Shown here: positions 23,394 through 33,086 of the stretch, in pieces | Position numbering within the stretch: position 1 is the first letter of the stretch | Layout: each line of letters starts with the position of its first letter | Assembly: GCF_025200925.1 (NCBI RefSeq) | Contig: NZ_CP104174.1 | Span: 1,860,001 to 1,924,000 of the forward strand | Length of the DNA stretch: 64,000 bases | Direction: 5' to 3' | Source: Bradyrhizobium sp. CB1015 | GTDB lineage: Bacteria > Pseudomonadota > Alphaproteobacteria > Rhizobiales > Xanthobacteraceae | The notes under the pieces: model-generated | The model's database searches: none | Told to the model about the DNA's origin: nothing | What the model saw: the letters and a program-made list of their open reading frames with translations, nothing else | Program-made: the position numbers and the translations under genes

Positions 23394-23626
23394 TGGGTTC
23401 AAAGGTCTGAGGTCAAGAGCCTGAAAACGGAGCGTTTTCCGCACCGGGAAATGGGATGGGGACCGGCCTGAAGCCGGGTCGCTTATACGGGTTGCCAGAC
23501 CCCGGGCAAACCGATATCTCAATGGCAAAACTCGGGGAAACAATAAGGAACGTTTGATTCTCCCGAGGCTCGTCCTGGCGGCCGCTTGGGCCGCTGTTTC
23601 CTTCTTGCGGTGGGGCCTGGCCGGAA

Positions 23627-24181
23627 ATGGACTCTTTCGAACTCAACAAGATTCTCGGTGCCGTGCTCGGCACCTGTCTTTTCCTGCTGGTGACGAGCTT
23701 CACCGCGAGTGCGCTGTTCTCCCCCAAGACGCCGGAAAAGCCGGGCTTCGAGATCGCGGTGAAGGAAGACGCCGGACACGGCAAGGGAGGCGGCGCCGCT
23801 GCAGCCTCCTCCGAGCCGATCGAAAAGTTGCTCCAGACTGCTTCCGTCGAGAAGGGTGCTGCCGCCGCCAAGAAATGCGGCGCCTGCCACACCTTCGAGA
23901 AGGGCGGCCCGAACCGTGTCGGTCCGAACCTCTATGGCGTCGTCGGCGAGAAGCGTGGTGAGGGCCGTGGCGGCTTCAACTTCTCGGCTGCCATGAAGGC
24001 CAAGGGCGGCACCTGGACCTTCGACGACCTCGACAAGTTCATCGCCAACCCGAAGGGCTTCATCCCGGGCACCGCCATGGGCTTCGCCGGCATTCAGAAG
24101 GATTCCGAACGTGCCGACGTCATCGCCTATCTGAACTCGCTGTCGGAGCATCCGCAGCCGCTGCCGACCGCCTCGAAATAA
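23627..24181 (+). CDS. cycM: Membrane-anchored cytochrome c (CycM-type)
   Basis: 184-residue membrane-bound c-type cytochrome carrying electrons from the bc1 complex towards a terminal oxidase at the periplasmic face. One N-terminal membrane segment (about residues 9-31, [23 protein letters not shown]) is an uncleaved anchor. A low-complexity linker rich in Gly/Ala follows (about 50-62). The heme motif is Cys84-GA-Cys87-His88, and the likely axial ligand is Met151 in GTAMGFAG. Length and domain order equal B. japonicum CycM, described as an anchored class I cytochrome. It is single and followed by a strong terminator. Divergent from kdsB across a 233-base gap. Confidence 0.95.
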   Translation: MDSFELNKILGAVLGTCLFLLVTSFTASALFSPKTPEKPGFEIAVKEDAGHGKGGGAAAASSEPIEKLLQTASVEKGAAAAKKCGACHTFEKGGPNRVGPNLYGVVGEKRGEGRGGFNFSAAMKAKGGTWTFDDLDKFIANPKGFIPGTAMGFAGIQKDSERADVIAYLNSLSEHPQPLPTASK

Positions 24182-24209
24182 GGCTTCCAGAACCGATTTT
24201 CGGATATGC

Positions 24210-24240
24210 GGCCAGGCTGAAAAGCCTGGCCGTTTCCTTA
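24210..24240 (+). terminator. Rho-independent terminator of cycM
   Basis: GGCCAGGCT (24210-24218), tetraloop GAAA, AGCCTGGCC (24223-24231), then GTTTCCTTAT. A perfect 9-bp stem with a GNRA loop 28 bases after the stop codon. Confidence 0.9.
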
Positions 24241-24392
24241 TCCGGGCCTCGCGACGACGTTATCGGGGCGTTTGGCCGCATCCGATGGGCCGGCCGGGCT
24301 TCCAAGATGAGGAAAAAGCAACATATTCGGTCGAAACCTCGCCTATATTGGGAACTTAAAGGAGTAGCCTCCTTCAAGATAGGGATGTTGAT

Positions 24393-26309
24393 TTGGCCAT
24401 TACCCGACGCGATCTCCTGCTCACCGGCACTGCTGCGGCAGCGCTTCCAGCCCTTGGCTCCGTCGCGGGCGTTCCCGTCGTCGGCACGGCACAGGCGCAA
24501 TCGGCAAGCGAGCTGCCTTCCGGCGGGTTGCCTTGGCGCCACGCCTTGTCGCTGTTCGGAAACGTCAAGTACCCCGCCGACTTCAAGCGCTTCGACTACG
24601 TCAATCCGGACGCCCCCAAAGGCGGTGTCGCGCGCCAGATCGCCGTCGGCACGTTCGACAATTTCAACATCGTCGTCTCGGGCGTGAAGGGCCAGGTCGC
24701 CGGCGCCGTCGCATTCATCTATGAATCGCTCCTGACGCAGTCGCTCGACGAGGTCTCGACCGAATACGGCGCGCTGGCCGAAGCGGTCAGCCATCCAGAC
24801 GATTTCTCCTTCGTCACCTATCGCCTGCGCCCGCAGGCGAAATGGCATGACGGCAAGCCCGTCACGCCGGAGGATGTGATCTTCTCGCTCGATTCCTTCA
24901 AGAAGAACCACCCGATGTACTCGGCCTATTACAGCCATGTGGTGAAGGCCGAGAAGGTCGGCGAGCGTGACGTGAAGTTTGTGTTCGACGCACCCGGCAA
25001 CCGCGAGCTGCCGCTGATCGTGGGACAGCTGATCGTCCTGCCGAAACATTGGTGGGAGGGGACGGACGCGCAGGGCCGCAAGCGCGATGTCGCCGCCACC
25101 ACGCTGGAAGTACCGCTCGGCTCGGGCCCCTACAAGGTCAAGGAATTCGTCGCAGGACGCTCGATCGCGCTGGAGCGCGTCAAGGACTATTGGGGCCGCG
25201 ATCTTCCCATCAATGTCGGCCGCAACAATTTCGACGAGCTGCGCTACGAATATTTCCGCGACGGCACCGTTGCGATCGAGGCCTTCAAGGCCGACCAGGT
25301 CGACTGGCGCACCGAGAACAGCGCGAAGAGCTGGGCGACCGCCTACGATTTCCCGGCCGTGACCGAAAAGCGGGTGATCCTCGAGGAATTCGCTAACCGC
25401 AGCTCCGGCGTGATGCAGGCCTTCGTGCCGAACCTGCGGCGCGCCAAGTTCAGCGATCCGCGCGTCCGTCGTGCGCTCAACTACGCGTTCGACTTCGAGG
25501 AGATGAACAAGCAGATCTTCTACGGTCAGTACAAGCGCATCAGCAGCTATTTCGACGGCATCGATGAGCTGATGGCAACCGGATTGCCGCAGGGAAAAGA
25601 GCTGGAGATCCTCGAGACCGTTCGCGCCCAGGTGCCGCCCGAGGTCTTCACGACGGCCTACACCAATCCGGTCGGGGGCAGTCCGGAAGCGGTGCGCGAT
25701 AATCTGCGTGAGGCGCTGCGCCTGTTCAAGGAGGCGGGCTACGAGGTGCGCGACCGCAAGCTGATCGACGTCAAGACCGGCGCGCAGTTCTCGCTGGAAT
25801 TGCTCAACTCGGATCCCAGCTTCGAACGAATTACGCTGTTCTACAAGCCGTCGCTGGAGCGGCTCGGCATTGCCGTGAGCGTTCGGACGGTCGATCCGAC
25901 CCAATATGAGAACAGGACGCGCGAGTGGGACTTCGACATCGTGACGAACTCCTGGGGCGAGTCGCAATCGCCGGGCAACGAGCAGCGCGAGTTCTGGTCA
26001 TCCAAGTCGGCCGACATCGCCGGCTCGCGCAATCTTGCCGGGATCAAGAATCCGGCGGTTGATAAGCTGATCGAACGCGTCATCTACGCCACGGACCGCG
26101 ACGATCTCGTTGCGGCCACCAAGGCGCTCGACCGCGTGCTGTTGTGGAATCACTACGTCGTGCCGCAATGGACCTATAACAAGGTGCGCACCGCGCGCTG
26201 GGATCGCTTCGGCCGGCCGGCGGAATTGCCCAAATACGGTCAGTCCGGTTTCCCGTTCATCTGGTGGTACGACGCAGACAAGGCGGCGCGGATCGCAAGA
26301 AAATCGTGA
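24393..26309 (+). CDS. yejA: Peptide ABC transporter binding protein 1 (YejA-like, Tat signal)
   Basis: 638-residue SBP_bac_5-family periplasmic binding protein. The N-terminus MAITRRDLLLTGTAAAALPALG is a twin-arginine signal, with cleavage likely after AQAQS near residue 37. The mature start HALSLFGNVKYPADFKRFDYVNPDAPKGG is a YejA hallmark. The start is TTG at 24393: AGGGA at 24381-24385 is properly spaced and no ATG or GTG lies between it and the upstream stop at 24357. First gene of a five-gene importer operon; 14 bases separate it from the second binding protein. By homology it would bind oligopeptides (YejABEF imports microcin C-type peptides in E. coli); actual ligand unknown. Confidence 0.88.
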   Translation: MAITRRDLLLTGTAAAALPALGSVAGVPVVGTAQAQSASELPSGGLPWRHALSLFGNVKYPADFKRFDYVNPDAPKGGVARQIAVGTFDNFNIVVSGVKGQVAGAVAFIYESLLTQSLDEVSTEYGALAEAVSHPDDFSFVTYRLRPQAKWHDGKPVTPEDVIFSLDSFKKNHPMYSAYYSHVVKAEKVGERDVKFVFDAPGNRELPLIVGQLIVLPKHWWEGTDAQGRKRDVAATTLEVPLGSGPYKVKEFVAGRSIALERVKDYWGRDLPINVGRNNFDELRYEYFRDGTVAIEAFKADQVDWRTENSAKSWATAYDFPAVTEKRVILEEFANRSSGVMQAFVPNLRRAKFSDPRVRRALNYAFDFEEMNKQIFYGQYKRISSYFDGIDELMATGLPQGKELEILETVRAQVPPEVFTTAYTNPVGGSPEAVRDNLREALRLFKEAGYEVRDRKLIDVKTGAQFSLELLNSDPSFERITLFYKPSLERLGIAVSVRTVDPTQYENRTREWDFDIVTNSWGESQSPGNEQREFWSSKSADIAGSRNLAGIKNPAVDKLIERVIYATDRDDLVAATKALDRVLLWNHYVVPQWTYNKVRTARWDRFGRPAELPKYGQSGFPFIWWYDADKAARIARKS

Positions 26310-26323
26310 AGGACAATCCCCGC

Positions 26324-28210
26324 ATGACGCAGATGTCACGCCGCCATGTGCTGGTCCTGGGTGTTGGCGGCGCCCTCGGAGCGTCCGTCGGCGCGCCGCT
26401 GCTGCGCAGCGCGCGAGCATCGGAAGCGGCGATCGAGGCGCACGGCATGTCGGCATTCGGCGATCTCAAATATCCCGCCGACTTCCATCATTTCGATTAT
26501 GTCAATGTCGACGCGCCGAAAGGCGGCACGTTCTCGCTGATCCCGTCGGTGCGCGCCTACAATCAGTCCTACCAGACCTTCAACTCGCTCAACGCCTTCA
26601 TCCTGAAGGGCGACGGCGCACAAGGTATGGATATGACGTTCTCGCCGCTGATGGTCCGGGCAAGTGACGAGCCCGACGCAATGTACGGGCTGGCCGCCAA
26701 ATCCGTGCAAATATCGCCGGACAAGCTGGTCTATCGCTTCACGATGCGGCAAGAGGCGAGATTCCACGACGGGTCCAGGCTCACTGCCCACGATGCAGCT
26801 TTTTCGCTGACGACGCTGAAGACCAAGGGGCATCCGCTGATCATCGTGCAGATGCGCGACATGGTCAGTGCGGAAGCCCTCGACGATGCGACGCTCGTGG
26901 TCACCTTCGCCAAGGGGCGCGCGCGCGACGTGCCGCTCTATGTCGCCAGTCTGCCGATCTTTTCGAAGGCGTATTACGCGTCCCGCCCGTTCGATGAATC
27001 GTCGCTGGAGATTCCGCTCGGCTCGGGCCCGTACAGGGTCGGCAGGTTCGAGGTCAATCGTTACATCGAATTCGAGCGCGTGAAGGACTGGTGGGCCGCT
27101 GATCTGCCGCCCTGCCGCGGCAGCTACAATTTCGATGTCGTCCGCTACGAATTCTATCGCGACCGCGATGTCGCCTTCGAGGGCTTTACCGGCAAGAGCT
27201 ATCTCTACCGCGAGGAGTTCACCTCGCGCATCTGGGCGACGCGCTATGACTTCCCCGCGGTCAAGGATGGTCGTGTCAAAATGGAGGTCGTGCCCGACGA
27301 TACGCCCTCCGGCGCGCAGGGCTGGTTCATCAATACGCGGCGCGACAAATTCAAAGACCCCCGCGTGCGCGAGGCCCTGATCAACGCTTTCGATTTCGAA
27401 TGGACCAACAAGACCATCATGTACGGCGCCTATGCCCGTACGGTGTCGCCATTCCAGAACTCGGACCTCATGGCTGGCAATGCGCCGCCTTCGCAGGAAG
27501 AGCTGAAGCTGCTAGAGCCGTTTCGCGGCCAGGTTCCCGACGAGGTGTTCGCGGCGCCGTTCACGCCGCCGGCCTCCGACGGCTCCGGACAGGACCGCAG
27601 CCTGCTCCGCAAGGCGCAGCAATTGCTGACCGAGGCCGGCGTTCCCATCAAGGACGGCAAGCGGGTGCTGCCGAACGGCGAGGTCTTCAAGATCGAGTTC
27701 CTGCTGGATGAGCCCTCGTTCCAGCCGCACCACGCGCCTTACATCAAGAATCTCGCGACGCTCGGCATCGAAGCGAGCGTGCGCCTCGTCGATGCCGTAC
27801 AGCACAAGGCTCGGCAGGAAGATTTTGATTTCGATATGACCATCCAGCGCTTCAGCATGTCGGCGACACCAGGCGATGCCATGCGCGCGTTCTTCTCCTC
27901 GCAGGTCGCGAACACCAAGGGCTCGTACAATCTCGCTGGCGTCGCCAGTCCGGCGATCGACGCCATGATCGACAAGATCATGGCCGCCGACAGCCGTGAA
28001 GAGTTGACCGTCGCCTGCCGCGCGTTCGATCGGCTGTTCCGCGCCGGTCGCTATTGGGTACCGCAATGGTACAACAAGACGCACCGGCTGGCCTACTGGG
28101 ATCAGTTCGGCCATCCGCAGAAGCTGCCGCGCTATGCCAACGGCGTCGGCGCGCCGGAGATCTGGTGGTATGAACCGGCCAAGGCGGCCAAGCTCGAGCA
28201 GGCGAAATAG
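26324..28210 (+). CDS. yejA: Peptide ABC transporter binding protein 2 (YejA-like, Tat signal)
   Basis: 628-residue paralogue of the preceding gene. MTQMSRRHVLVLGVGGALGAS is a twin-arginine signal; mature protein begins near residue 30. It repeats landmarks of the first copy in order: FGDLKYPADFHHFDYVNVDAPKGG, IPLGSGPYRVGRFEVNRYIEFERVKDWW, and YWDQFGHPQKLPRYANGVGAPEIWWYEPAKA. AAGGA at 26309-26313 supports ATG 26324, and the ribosome site overlaps the previous stop codon region. The two proteins probably arose by tandem duplication and may widen the ligand range of a single permease. Confidence 0.88.
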   Translation: MTQMSRRHVLVLGVGGALGASVGAPLLRSARASEAAIEAHGMSAFGDLKYPADFHHFDYVNVDAPKGGTFSLIPSVRAYNQSYQTFNSLNAFILKGDGAQGMDMTFSPLMVRASDEPDAMYGLAAKSVQISPDKLVYRFTMRQEARFHDGSRLTAHDAAFSLTTLKTKGHPLIIVQMRDMVSAEALDDATLVVTFAKGRARDVPLYVASLPIFSKAYYASRPFDESSLEIPLGSGPYRVGRFEVNRYIEFERVKDWWAADLPPCRGSYNFDVVRYEFYRDRDVAFEGFTGKSYLYREEFTSRIWATRYDFPAVKDGRVKMEVVPDDTPSGAQGWFINTRRDKFKDPRVREALINAFDFEWTNKTIMYGAYARTVSPFQNSDLMAGNAPPSQEELKLLEPFRGQVPDEVFAAPFTPPASDGSGQDRSLLRKAQQLLTEAGVPIKDGKRVLPNGEVFKIEFLLDEPSFQPHHAPYIKNLATLGIEASVRLVDAVQHKARQEDFDFDMTIQRFSMSATPGDAMRAFFSSQVANTKGSYNLAGVASPAIDAMIDKIMAADSREELTVACRAFDRLFRAGRYWVPQWYNKTHRLAYWDQFGHPQKLPRYANGVGAPEIWWYEPAKAAKLEQAK

Positions 28211-28212
28211 CC

Positions 28213-29322
28213 ATGAGCGCCTATATCGCCCGCCGGCTCCTCCTGATGATCCCGACCCTGCTCGGGATCCTGTTCGTCTCCTTCGTCGTCGTGCAGTTCG
28301 CGCCGGGCGGCCCGGTCGAGCGCGTGATCGCGCAGCTCTCGGGCGCCGACACCGGCGGGACCTCGCGTATTTCCGGTGGCAGCGATTTTGCGCAGCGCGC
28401 GCCGGGGCAGGTCGGTGCCGGCGGCGATGCCGTCAACTCCAAATATCGCGGTGCGCAGGGCCTCGATCCTGATTTCATCAAGAAGCTGGAGGTGCAGTTC
28501 GGCTTCGACAAGCCGGCGCCGGAACGCTTCCTGCTGATGGTGTGGAACTTCGCCCGCTTCGATTTCGGCAAGAGCTATTTTCGCGACGTCAGCGTGCTCC
28601 AGCTCATCAAGGAAAAGCTGCCGGTCTCGATCTCGCTTGGCCTCTGGCTGACGCTTGTGACGTACCTGATCTCGATCCCGCTCGGCATTCGCAAGGCCGT
28701 GAACGACGGGGCGCGGTTCGACACCTGGACCTCGACGGTACTCGTGCTCGGCTATGCCATCCCCGGCTTCCTGTTCGCGATCCTGCTGATCATCCTGTTT
28801 GCCGGCGGCTCGTTCTTCAACTGGTTCCCGCTGCGTGGGCTGACCTCGGACGGCTGGTCGCAATTTCCCTGGTACTGGAAGATCGTCGATTATTTCTGGC
28901 ACCTGACGCTGCCGCTGATCGCCATGGGGCTAGGTGCCTTCACCACCATGACGTTCCTGACCAAGAACTCGTTCCTGGACGAGATTCGCAAGCAATACGT
29001 CATGACTGCGCGTGCCAAGGGCTGCAGTGAGAGCCGGGTGCTCTACGGCCACGTCTTCCGCAACGCCATGCTGATCGTCATCGCAGGTTTTCCCGGAACA
29101 TTCATCCACGCCTTCTTTTCCGGCTCGCTTCTGATCGAGACCATCTTCTCGCTGGACGGGCTCGGGCTGCTCAGCTTCGAGAGCGTGCTCAACCGCGACT
29201 ATCCCGTGGTGTTCGGCACGCTCTACATCTTTTCGCTGGTCGGACTCGTGATCAACCTGATCTCCGACCTGACCTATATGTGGATCGACCCCCGGATCGA
29301 TTTCGAGGCACGGGAGGTCTGA
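28213..29322 (+). CDS. yejB: Peptide ABC transporter permease (YejB-like)
   Basis: 369-residue inner-membrane permease. A first membrane segment (RRLLLMIPTLLGILFVSFVVVQF) is followed by a large periplasmic loop (about 30-125) and the five-helix BPD_transp_1 core. The EAA-like loop reads VMTARAKGCSESRVLYGHVFRNA. The insert with SGADTGGTSRISGG in the loop is typical of YejB. ATG is two bases after the second binding-protein stop. It overlaps yejE by one base (TGATG), indicating coupled translation. Confidence 0.93.
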   Translation: MSAYIARRLLLMIPTLLGILFVSFVVVQFAPGGPVERVIAQLSGADTGGTSRISGGSDFAQRAPGQVGAGGDAVNSKYRGAQGLDPDFIKKLEVQFGFDKPAPERFLLMVWNFARFDFGKSYFRDVSVLQLIKEKLPVSISLGLWLTLVTYLISIPLGIRKAVNDGARFDTWTSTVLVLGYAIPGFLFAILLIILFAGGSFFNWFPLRGLTSDGWSQFPWYWKIVDYFWHLTLPLIAMGLGAFTTMTFLTKNSFLDEIRKQYVMTARAKGCSESRVLYGHVFRNAMLIVIAGFPGTFIHAFFSGSLLIETIFSLDGLGLLSFESVLNRDYPVVFGTLYIFSLVGLVINLISDLTYMWIDPRIDFEAREV

Positions 29323-30500
29323 TGACGATCACCGCGCCCACGCCGATCGAGACAACAGCGAAGTCGCCGCTCGGCGATGCAGTTCCGATCACGCGCAAGC
29401 CCTTCGTGCCTTCACCGCTCAACAGGCGGCGGTGGCAGAACTTCAAGGCCAACCGCCGCGGCTACTGGTCGTTCTGGATCTTCATCGGCCTGTTCGTGAT
29501 CTCGCTGTTCGCCGAGTTGATCGCGAACGATCGGCCCTTCCTGATCAAGTTCGACGGGCGGCTGTATTGGCCGGCCTTCGTGACCTATTCGGAGACGACC
29601 TTCGGCGGCGATTTCGAGACGGCGGCCGACTACCGCGACCCGTACTTGCAGAAGCTGATCAAGGACAAGGGCGGCAGCATTGTCTGGCCGCTGATCCGCT
29701 ACTCATACGATACCCACAATCTCGACCTGCCGACGCCGGCGCCGTCGCCGCCGACCTGGATGCTGACGGAGAAGCAGTGCAAGCCGGTGGTGGAGAAGAA
29801 GGGACTGAAGAGCTGCCGCGATCTCGAATACAATTGGCTCGGCACCGACGATCAGGGCCGCGACGTGGTGGCGCGGCTGATCTACGGCTTCCGCATCTCG
29901 GTGCTGTTCGGCCTTTGTCTCACCATCGTCTCGTCGGTCATCGGCATCGCGGCGGGCGCGGTGCAGGGCTATTTCGGCGGTAGGGTCGATTTGATCTTCC
30001 AGCGTTTCATCGAGATCTGGACCGCGATTCCGTCGCTCTATCTGCTCCTGATCCTGTCCTCGGTGCTCGTGCCCGGTTTCTTCGTGCTGCTCGGCATCTT
30101 GCTGCTGTTCTCCTGGGTCTCGCTGGTCGGCCTCGTGCGCGCCGAGTTCCTGCGCGGGCGCAATTTCGAATACATCCAGGCGGCGCGGGCGCTCGGCGTG
30201 TCCAACCCGGTCATCATGTTCCGTCACCTGCTGCCGAACGCGATGGTTGCGACCATGACGTTCCTGCCGTTCATCGTGTCGAGCTCGGTGATGACACTGA
30301 CGGCGCTCGATTTCCTCGGCTTCGGCCTGCCGCCGGGTTCGCCTTCCCTTGGTGAGTTGCTGTCGCAGGCCAAGGCCAACGTGCAGGCGCCGTGGCTGGG
30401 TTTCTCCGGCTTCTTCTCGGTGGCGATCATGCTGTCGCTGTTGATCTTCATCGGCGAAGCCGTGCGCGACGCCTTCGACCCGCGCAAGACGTTCAGGTAA
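29322..30500 (+). CDS. yejE: Peptide ABC transporter permease (YejE-like)
   Basis: 392-residue second permease. A proline-rich cytoplasmic start (ITAPTPIETTAKSPLG) precedes NRRRWQNFKANRRGYWSFWIFIGLFVISLF, the first membrane helix. A long periplasmic loop contains LGTDDQGRDVVARLIYGFRISVLFG, the conserved DppC/YejE segment. The EAA loop is IQAARALGVSNPVIMFRHLLPNA. The frame is open further 5', but ATG 29322 overlaps the yejB stop codon and begins the conserved protein. Forms the channel with YejB. Confidence 0.93.
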   Translation: MTITAPTPIETTAKSPLGDAVPITRKPFVPSPLNRRRWQNFKANRRGYWSFWIFIGLFVISLFAELIANDRPFLIKFDGRLYWPAFVTYSETTFGGDFETAADYRDPYLQKLIKDKGGSIVWPLIRYSYDTHNLDLPTPAPSPPTWMLTEKQCKPVVEKKGLKSCRDLEYNWLGTDDQGRDVVARLIYGFRISVLFGLCLTIVSSVIGIAAGAVQGYFGGRVDLIFQRFIEIWTAIPSLYLLLILSSVLVPGFFVLLGILLLFSWVSLVGLVRAEFLRGRNFEYIQAARALGVSNPVIMFRHLLPNAMVATMTFLPFIVSSSVMTLTALDFLGFGLPPGSPSLGELLSQAKANVQAPWLGFSGFFSVAIMLSLLIFIGEAVRDAFDPRKTFR

Positions 30501-30504
30501 GGTC

Positions 30505-32142
30505 ATGGACGCGATCAACCAGCCTCTGCTCAGCGTGCGCGATCTCTCGGTGGCCTTCCACCAGGGTGGCGCCACCACGCTCGCGGTCGACAAGGTCTCG
30601 TTCCAGATCAAGCGCGGCGAATGCGTGGCGCTGGTCGGCGAGTCCGGCTCCGGCAAGTCGGTCAGCGCGCTCTCGATCCTGAAGCTGCTGCCGTATCCGA
30701 ACGCCTCCCATCCCTCGGGGAGCATCCGCTTCAAGGGCCAGGAGTTGATCGACCAGTCCGAGCAGCAGATGCGGGAGATCAGGGGCAGCGACATCTCCAT
30801 CATCTTCCAGGAGCCGATGACCTCGCTCAATCCGCTGCACACGATCGAGGCGCAGATCGGCGAGATCATCCAGCTGCACAATCCGACCAGCAACGCGCAG
30901 GCGCGCAAGCGGACGCTGGAGCTGCTGACCCAGGTCGGCATTCCCGATCCGGAGACGCGGCTGAACAGCTATCCGCACCAGCTCTCCGGCGGCCAGCGTC
31001 AGCGCGTGATGATCGCGATGGCGCTCGCCAACGAGCCGGACCTTCTGATCGCGGACGAGCCGACCACGGCGCTCGACGTCACCGTGCAGGCGCAGATCCT
31101 GGCACTGCTCGCCGAGATCCGCGCGCGGCTCGGCATGAGCCTGTTGTTCATCACCCACGATCTCGGCATCGTGCGCCGGATCGCCGACACGGTCTGCGTC
31201 ATGAAGGGCGGCGTGATCGTCGAGCAGGGGCCGGTCGAGCAGGTCTTCAAGACCCCGAAACATCCCTATACGCGTGACCTGCTCGCGGCGGAGCCCAAGC
31301 CCGATCCGGCGCCGCCGCAGCCGAATGCGCCGGTGGTGATGTCGGCCAATGATCTCAAGGTCTGGTTCCCGATCAAGCGCGGCCTGATGCGCAAGACGGT
31401 CGGCCACATCAAGGCGGTCGATGGCGTCAGTGTCGCCGTACGCAAGGGCGAGACGCTTGGGGTGGTCGGCGAATCCGGCTCGGGAAAGACCACGCTGGGG
31501 CTGGCACTGCTGCGGCTGATCTCCTCGAACGGGCGCATCGTGTTCTTAGGGAACGACATCCAGGGCCTGCGCTTCAAGGAGATGCGTCCCTTCCGGCGCG
31601 ACATGCAGATCGTGTTTCAGGATCCGTTCGGCTCGCTCTCACCGCGCATGTCGGTCGCCGACATCATCGCCGAAGGCCTCTCCGTGCATCAGCCGAAGCT
31701 CTCGCGCGAGGAACGCGAGGCGCGCGTCGTCAAGGCGCTCGAGGATGTCGGGCTCAATCCGGAGACGCGCTTCCGCTATCCGCACGAATTCTCCGGCGGT
31801 CAGCGGCAGCGCATCTCGATCGCGCGCGCGATCGTGCTGGAGCCGGATTTCGTCGTGCTGGACGAGCCGACCAGCGCGCTCGACATGCTGTTCCAGGCGC
31901 AGATGGTCGATCTGTTGCGCGAGCTCCAGCGCAAGCGCGAGCTCACTTACATGTTCATCTCGCACGATTTGCGCGTCGTCGCCTCGCTCGCCAGCCACCT
32001 CATCGTGATGCGCGGCGGCAAGGTGGTCGAGGAAGGTCAGGCGGCCGAGCTGTTCAGGAATCCGAAGACGGACTACACCCGCGCGCTGTTCGCGGCCGCG
32101 TTCCGGCTGGAGGCAGCCGGGAACGGGGCGGTGGCGACGTAG
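30505..32142 (+). CDS. yejF: Peptide ABC transporter ATPase, duplicated (YejF-like)
   Basis: 545-residue ATPase with two fused nucleotide-binding domains. NBD1 Walker [13 protein letters not shown] and signature [15 protein letters not shown]2 Walker [13 protein letters not shown] and signature [12 protein letters not shown]. Walker B motifs are [12 protein letters not shown] and [12 protein letters not shown]. Oligopeptide-type C-terminal extensions follow each domain ([15 protein letters not shown]). Starts four bases after yejE. It completes a Yej-type importer: two binding proteins, two permeases and one double ATPase, with the operon ended by a strong palindrome at 32148. Confidence 0.95.
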   Translation: MDAINQPLLSVRDLSVAFHQGGATTLAVDKVSFQIKRGECVALVGESGSGKSVSALSILKLLPYPNASHPSGSIRFKGQELIDQSEQQMREIRGSDISIIFQEPMTSLNPLHTIEAQIGEIIQLHNPTSNAQARKRTLELLTQVGIPDPETRLNSYPHQLSGGQRQRVMIAMALANEPDLLIADEPTTALDVTVQAQILALLAEIRARLGMSLLFITHDLGIVRRIADTVCVMKGGVIVEQGPVEQVFKTPKHPYTRDLLAAEPKPDPAPPQPNAPVVMSANDLKVWFPIKRGLMRKTVGHIKAVDGVSVAVRKGETLGVVGESGSGKTTLGLALLRLISSNGRIVFLGNDIQGLRFKEMRPFRRDMQIVFQDPFGSLSPRMSVADIIAEGLSVHQPKLSREEREARVVKALEDVGLNPETRFRYPHEFSGGQRQRISIARAIVLEPDFVVLDEPTSALDMLFQAQMVDLLRELQRKRELTYMFISHDLRVVASLASHLIVMRGGKVVEEGQAAELFRNPKTDYTRALFAAAFRLEAAGNGAVAT

Positions 32143-32147
32143 CTCCG

Positions 32148-32233
32148 GTAGGATGGGTAGAGCGCAGCGAAACCCATCGTTCTAACGACGCGGCCTCAAA
32201 GCGATGGGTTTCGCTGCGCTCTACCCATCCTAC
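32148..32233. repeat. REP-like palindrome (GTAGGATGGGTAGAGCGCAG family)
   Basis: GTAGGATGGGTAGAGCGCAG at 32148 pairs with CTGCGCTCTACCCATCCTAC ending at 32233; the arms extend to about 32 bases including AAACCCATCG / CGATGGGTTT. It fills the gap between the convergent yejF and NlpC/P60 genes. Confidence 0.88.
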
Positions 32234-32243
32234 GAAAGTGTCG

Positions 32244-33086
32244 CTAAATCCGCTTGATCGCGACGACCTCGCTGCCAGCCGCCTTGATCCGCGCGATGGC
32301 TGGCTCGATCGGCTCGATCACCGTTGCCATGTGATGCGCATTGGCGTGAACCATGGTGGCGGCATCGCGCACGATCGCGACATGACCTTTCCAGAAGATC
32401 AGATCGCCGCGCTGCAAGTGGGTTCGCTCATGCGGCTCCAGCGGGCGGCCGAGACCGGCGAGCTGCATGTCGCTGTCGCGCGGGCAGCCGATCCCGGCCG
32501 ATGTCAGCGAGACCTGGACGAGGCCGGAGCAATCGATGCCAAAGCTGCTCTTGCCGCCCCAGAGATAGGGCGTGCCGACGAAGCGCTCGGCGACCGCGAC
32601 GAAATCCGGTTCGCGATGATCGAGCGGGACCAGATGCGTTTTCGGAAGATATCTGCCGTCGTGCGTCACGGCGAAGCTGCCGTCCTCGCGCGCCACGGCG
32701 AGCTTCGATCCCATCACGAGCGTATCGGCCGGCGGCAGCTTGATCGAGGGGCCGGGGAACGCAAACGTCCGCAGCGCGCTGACCAAGTGAGTTGGGGCGG
32801 CCGACGGCCTTGCGAGTGCCGAATCCGGCAGCCAGCCGACATAGCCATCGCCATGGAGCTGGCCCCACGCCCAACCCTCGCCATTGCGGTCGTAGACCGT
32901 GACGCTTTCGCCGCGCAGGGCCTCCGTCATCAGCATCGCGTTCGAAGACGGCTGCTCGCGCACCGGCGCGATCGCTTCGACCACCTCGAATTCCTCGCCG
33001 GCGACATATCGATCCGCCTGCACCTTGCCTTCGAGATATTTTGCGGCGAGGTCGCCCCGCGCCGGCGTCAGTCGCGGGTCATGCAT
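32244..33086 (-). CDS. SH3-domain NlpC/P60 peptidase
   Basis: 280 residues. An SH3b-like part (about 25-155: REQPSSNAMLMTEALRGESVTVYDRNGEGWAWGQLHGDGYVGWLP) precedes the NlpC/P60 cysteine peptidase domain. The catalytic triad is Cys186 (GIDCSGLVQ), His235 (WKGHVAIV) and probably His247 (VHANAHHM). GTPYLWGGKSSFGIDCSG is the family signature. It would cleave gamma-D-Glu-diaminopimelate-type bonds in peptidoglycan peptides. No signal peptide is visible, so it may act on recycled muropeptides in the cytoplasm. Its start overlaps the end of the aminopeptidase gene by eight bases, so the two peptidases are translationally coupled; both also lie next to a peptide importer. Confidence 0.9.
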   Translation of the reverse strand: MHDPRLTPARGDLAAKYLEGKVQADRYVAGEEFEVVEAIAPVREQPSSNAMLMTEALRGESVTVYDRNGEGWAWGQLHGDGYVGWLPDSALARPSAAPTHLVSALRTFAFPGPSIKLPPADTLVMGSKLAVAREDGSFAVTHDGRYLPKTHLVPLDHREPDFVAVAERFVGTPYLWGGKSSFGIDCSGLVQVSLTSAGIGCPRDSDMQLAGLGRPLEPHERTHLQRGDLIFWKGHVAIVRDAATMVHANAHHMATVIEPIEPAIARIKAAGSEVVAIKRI

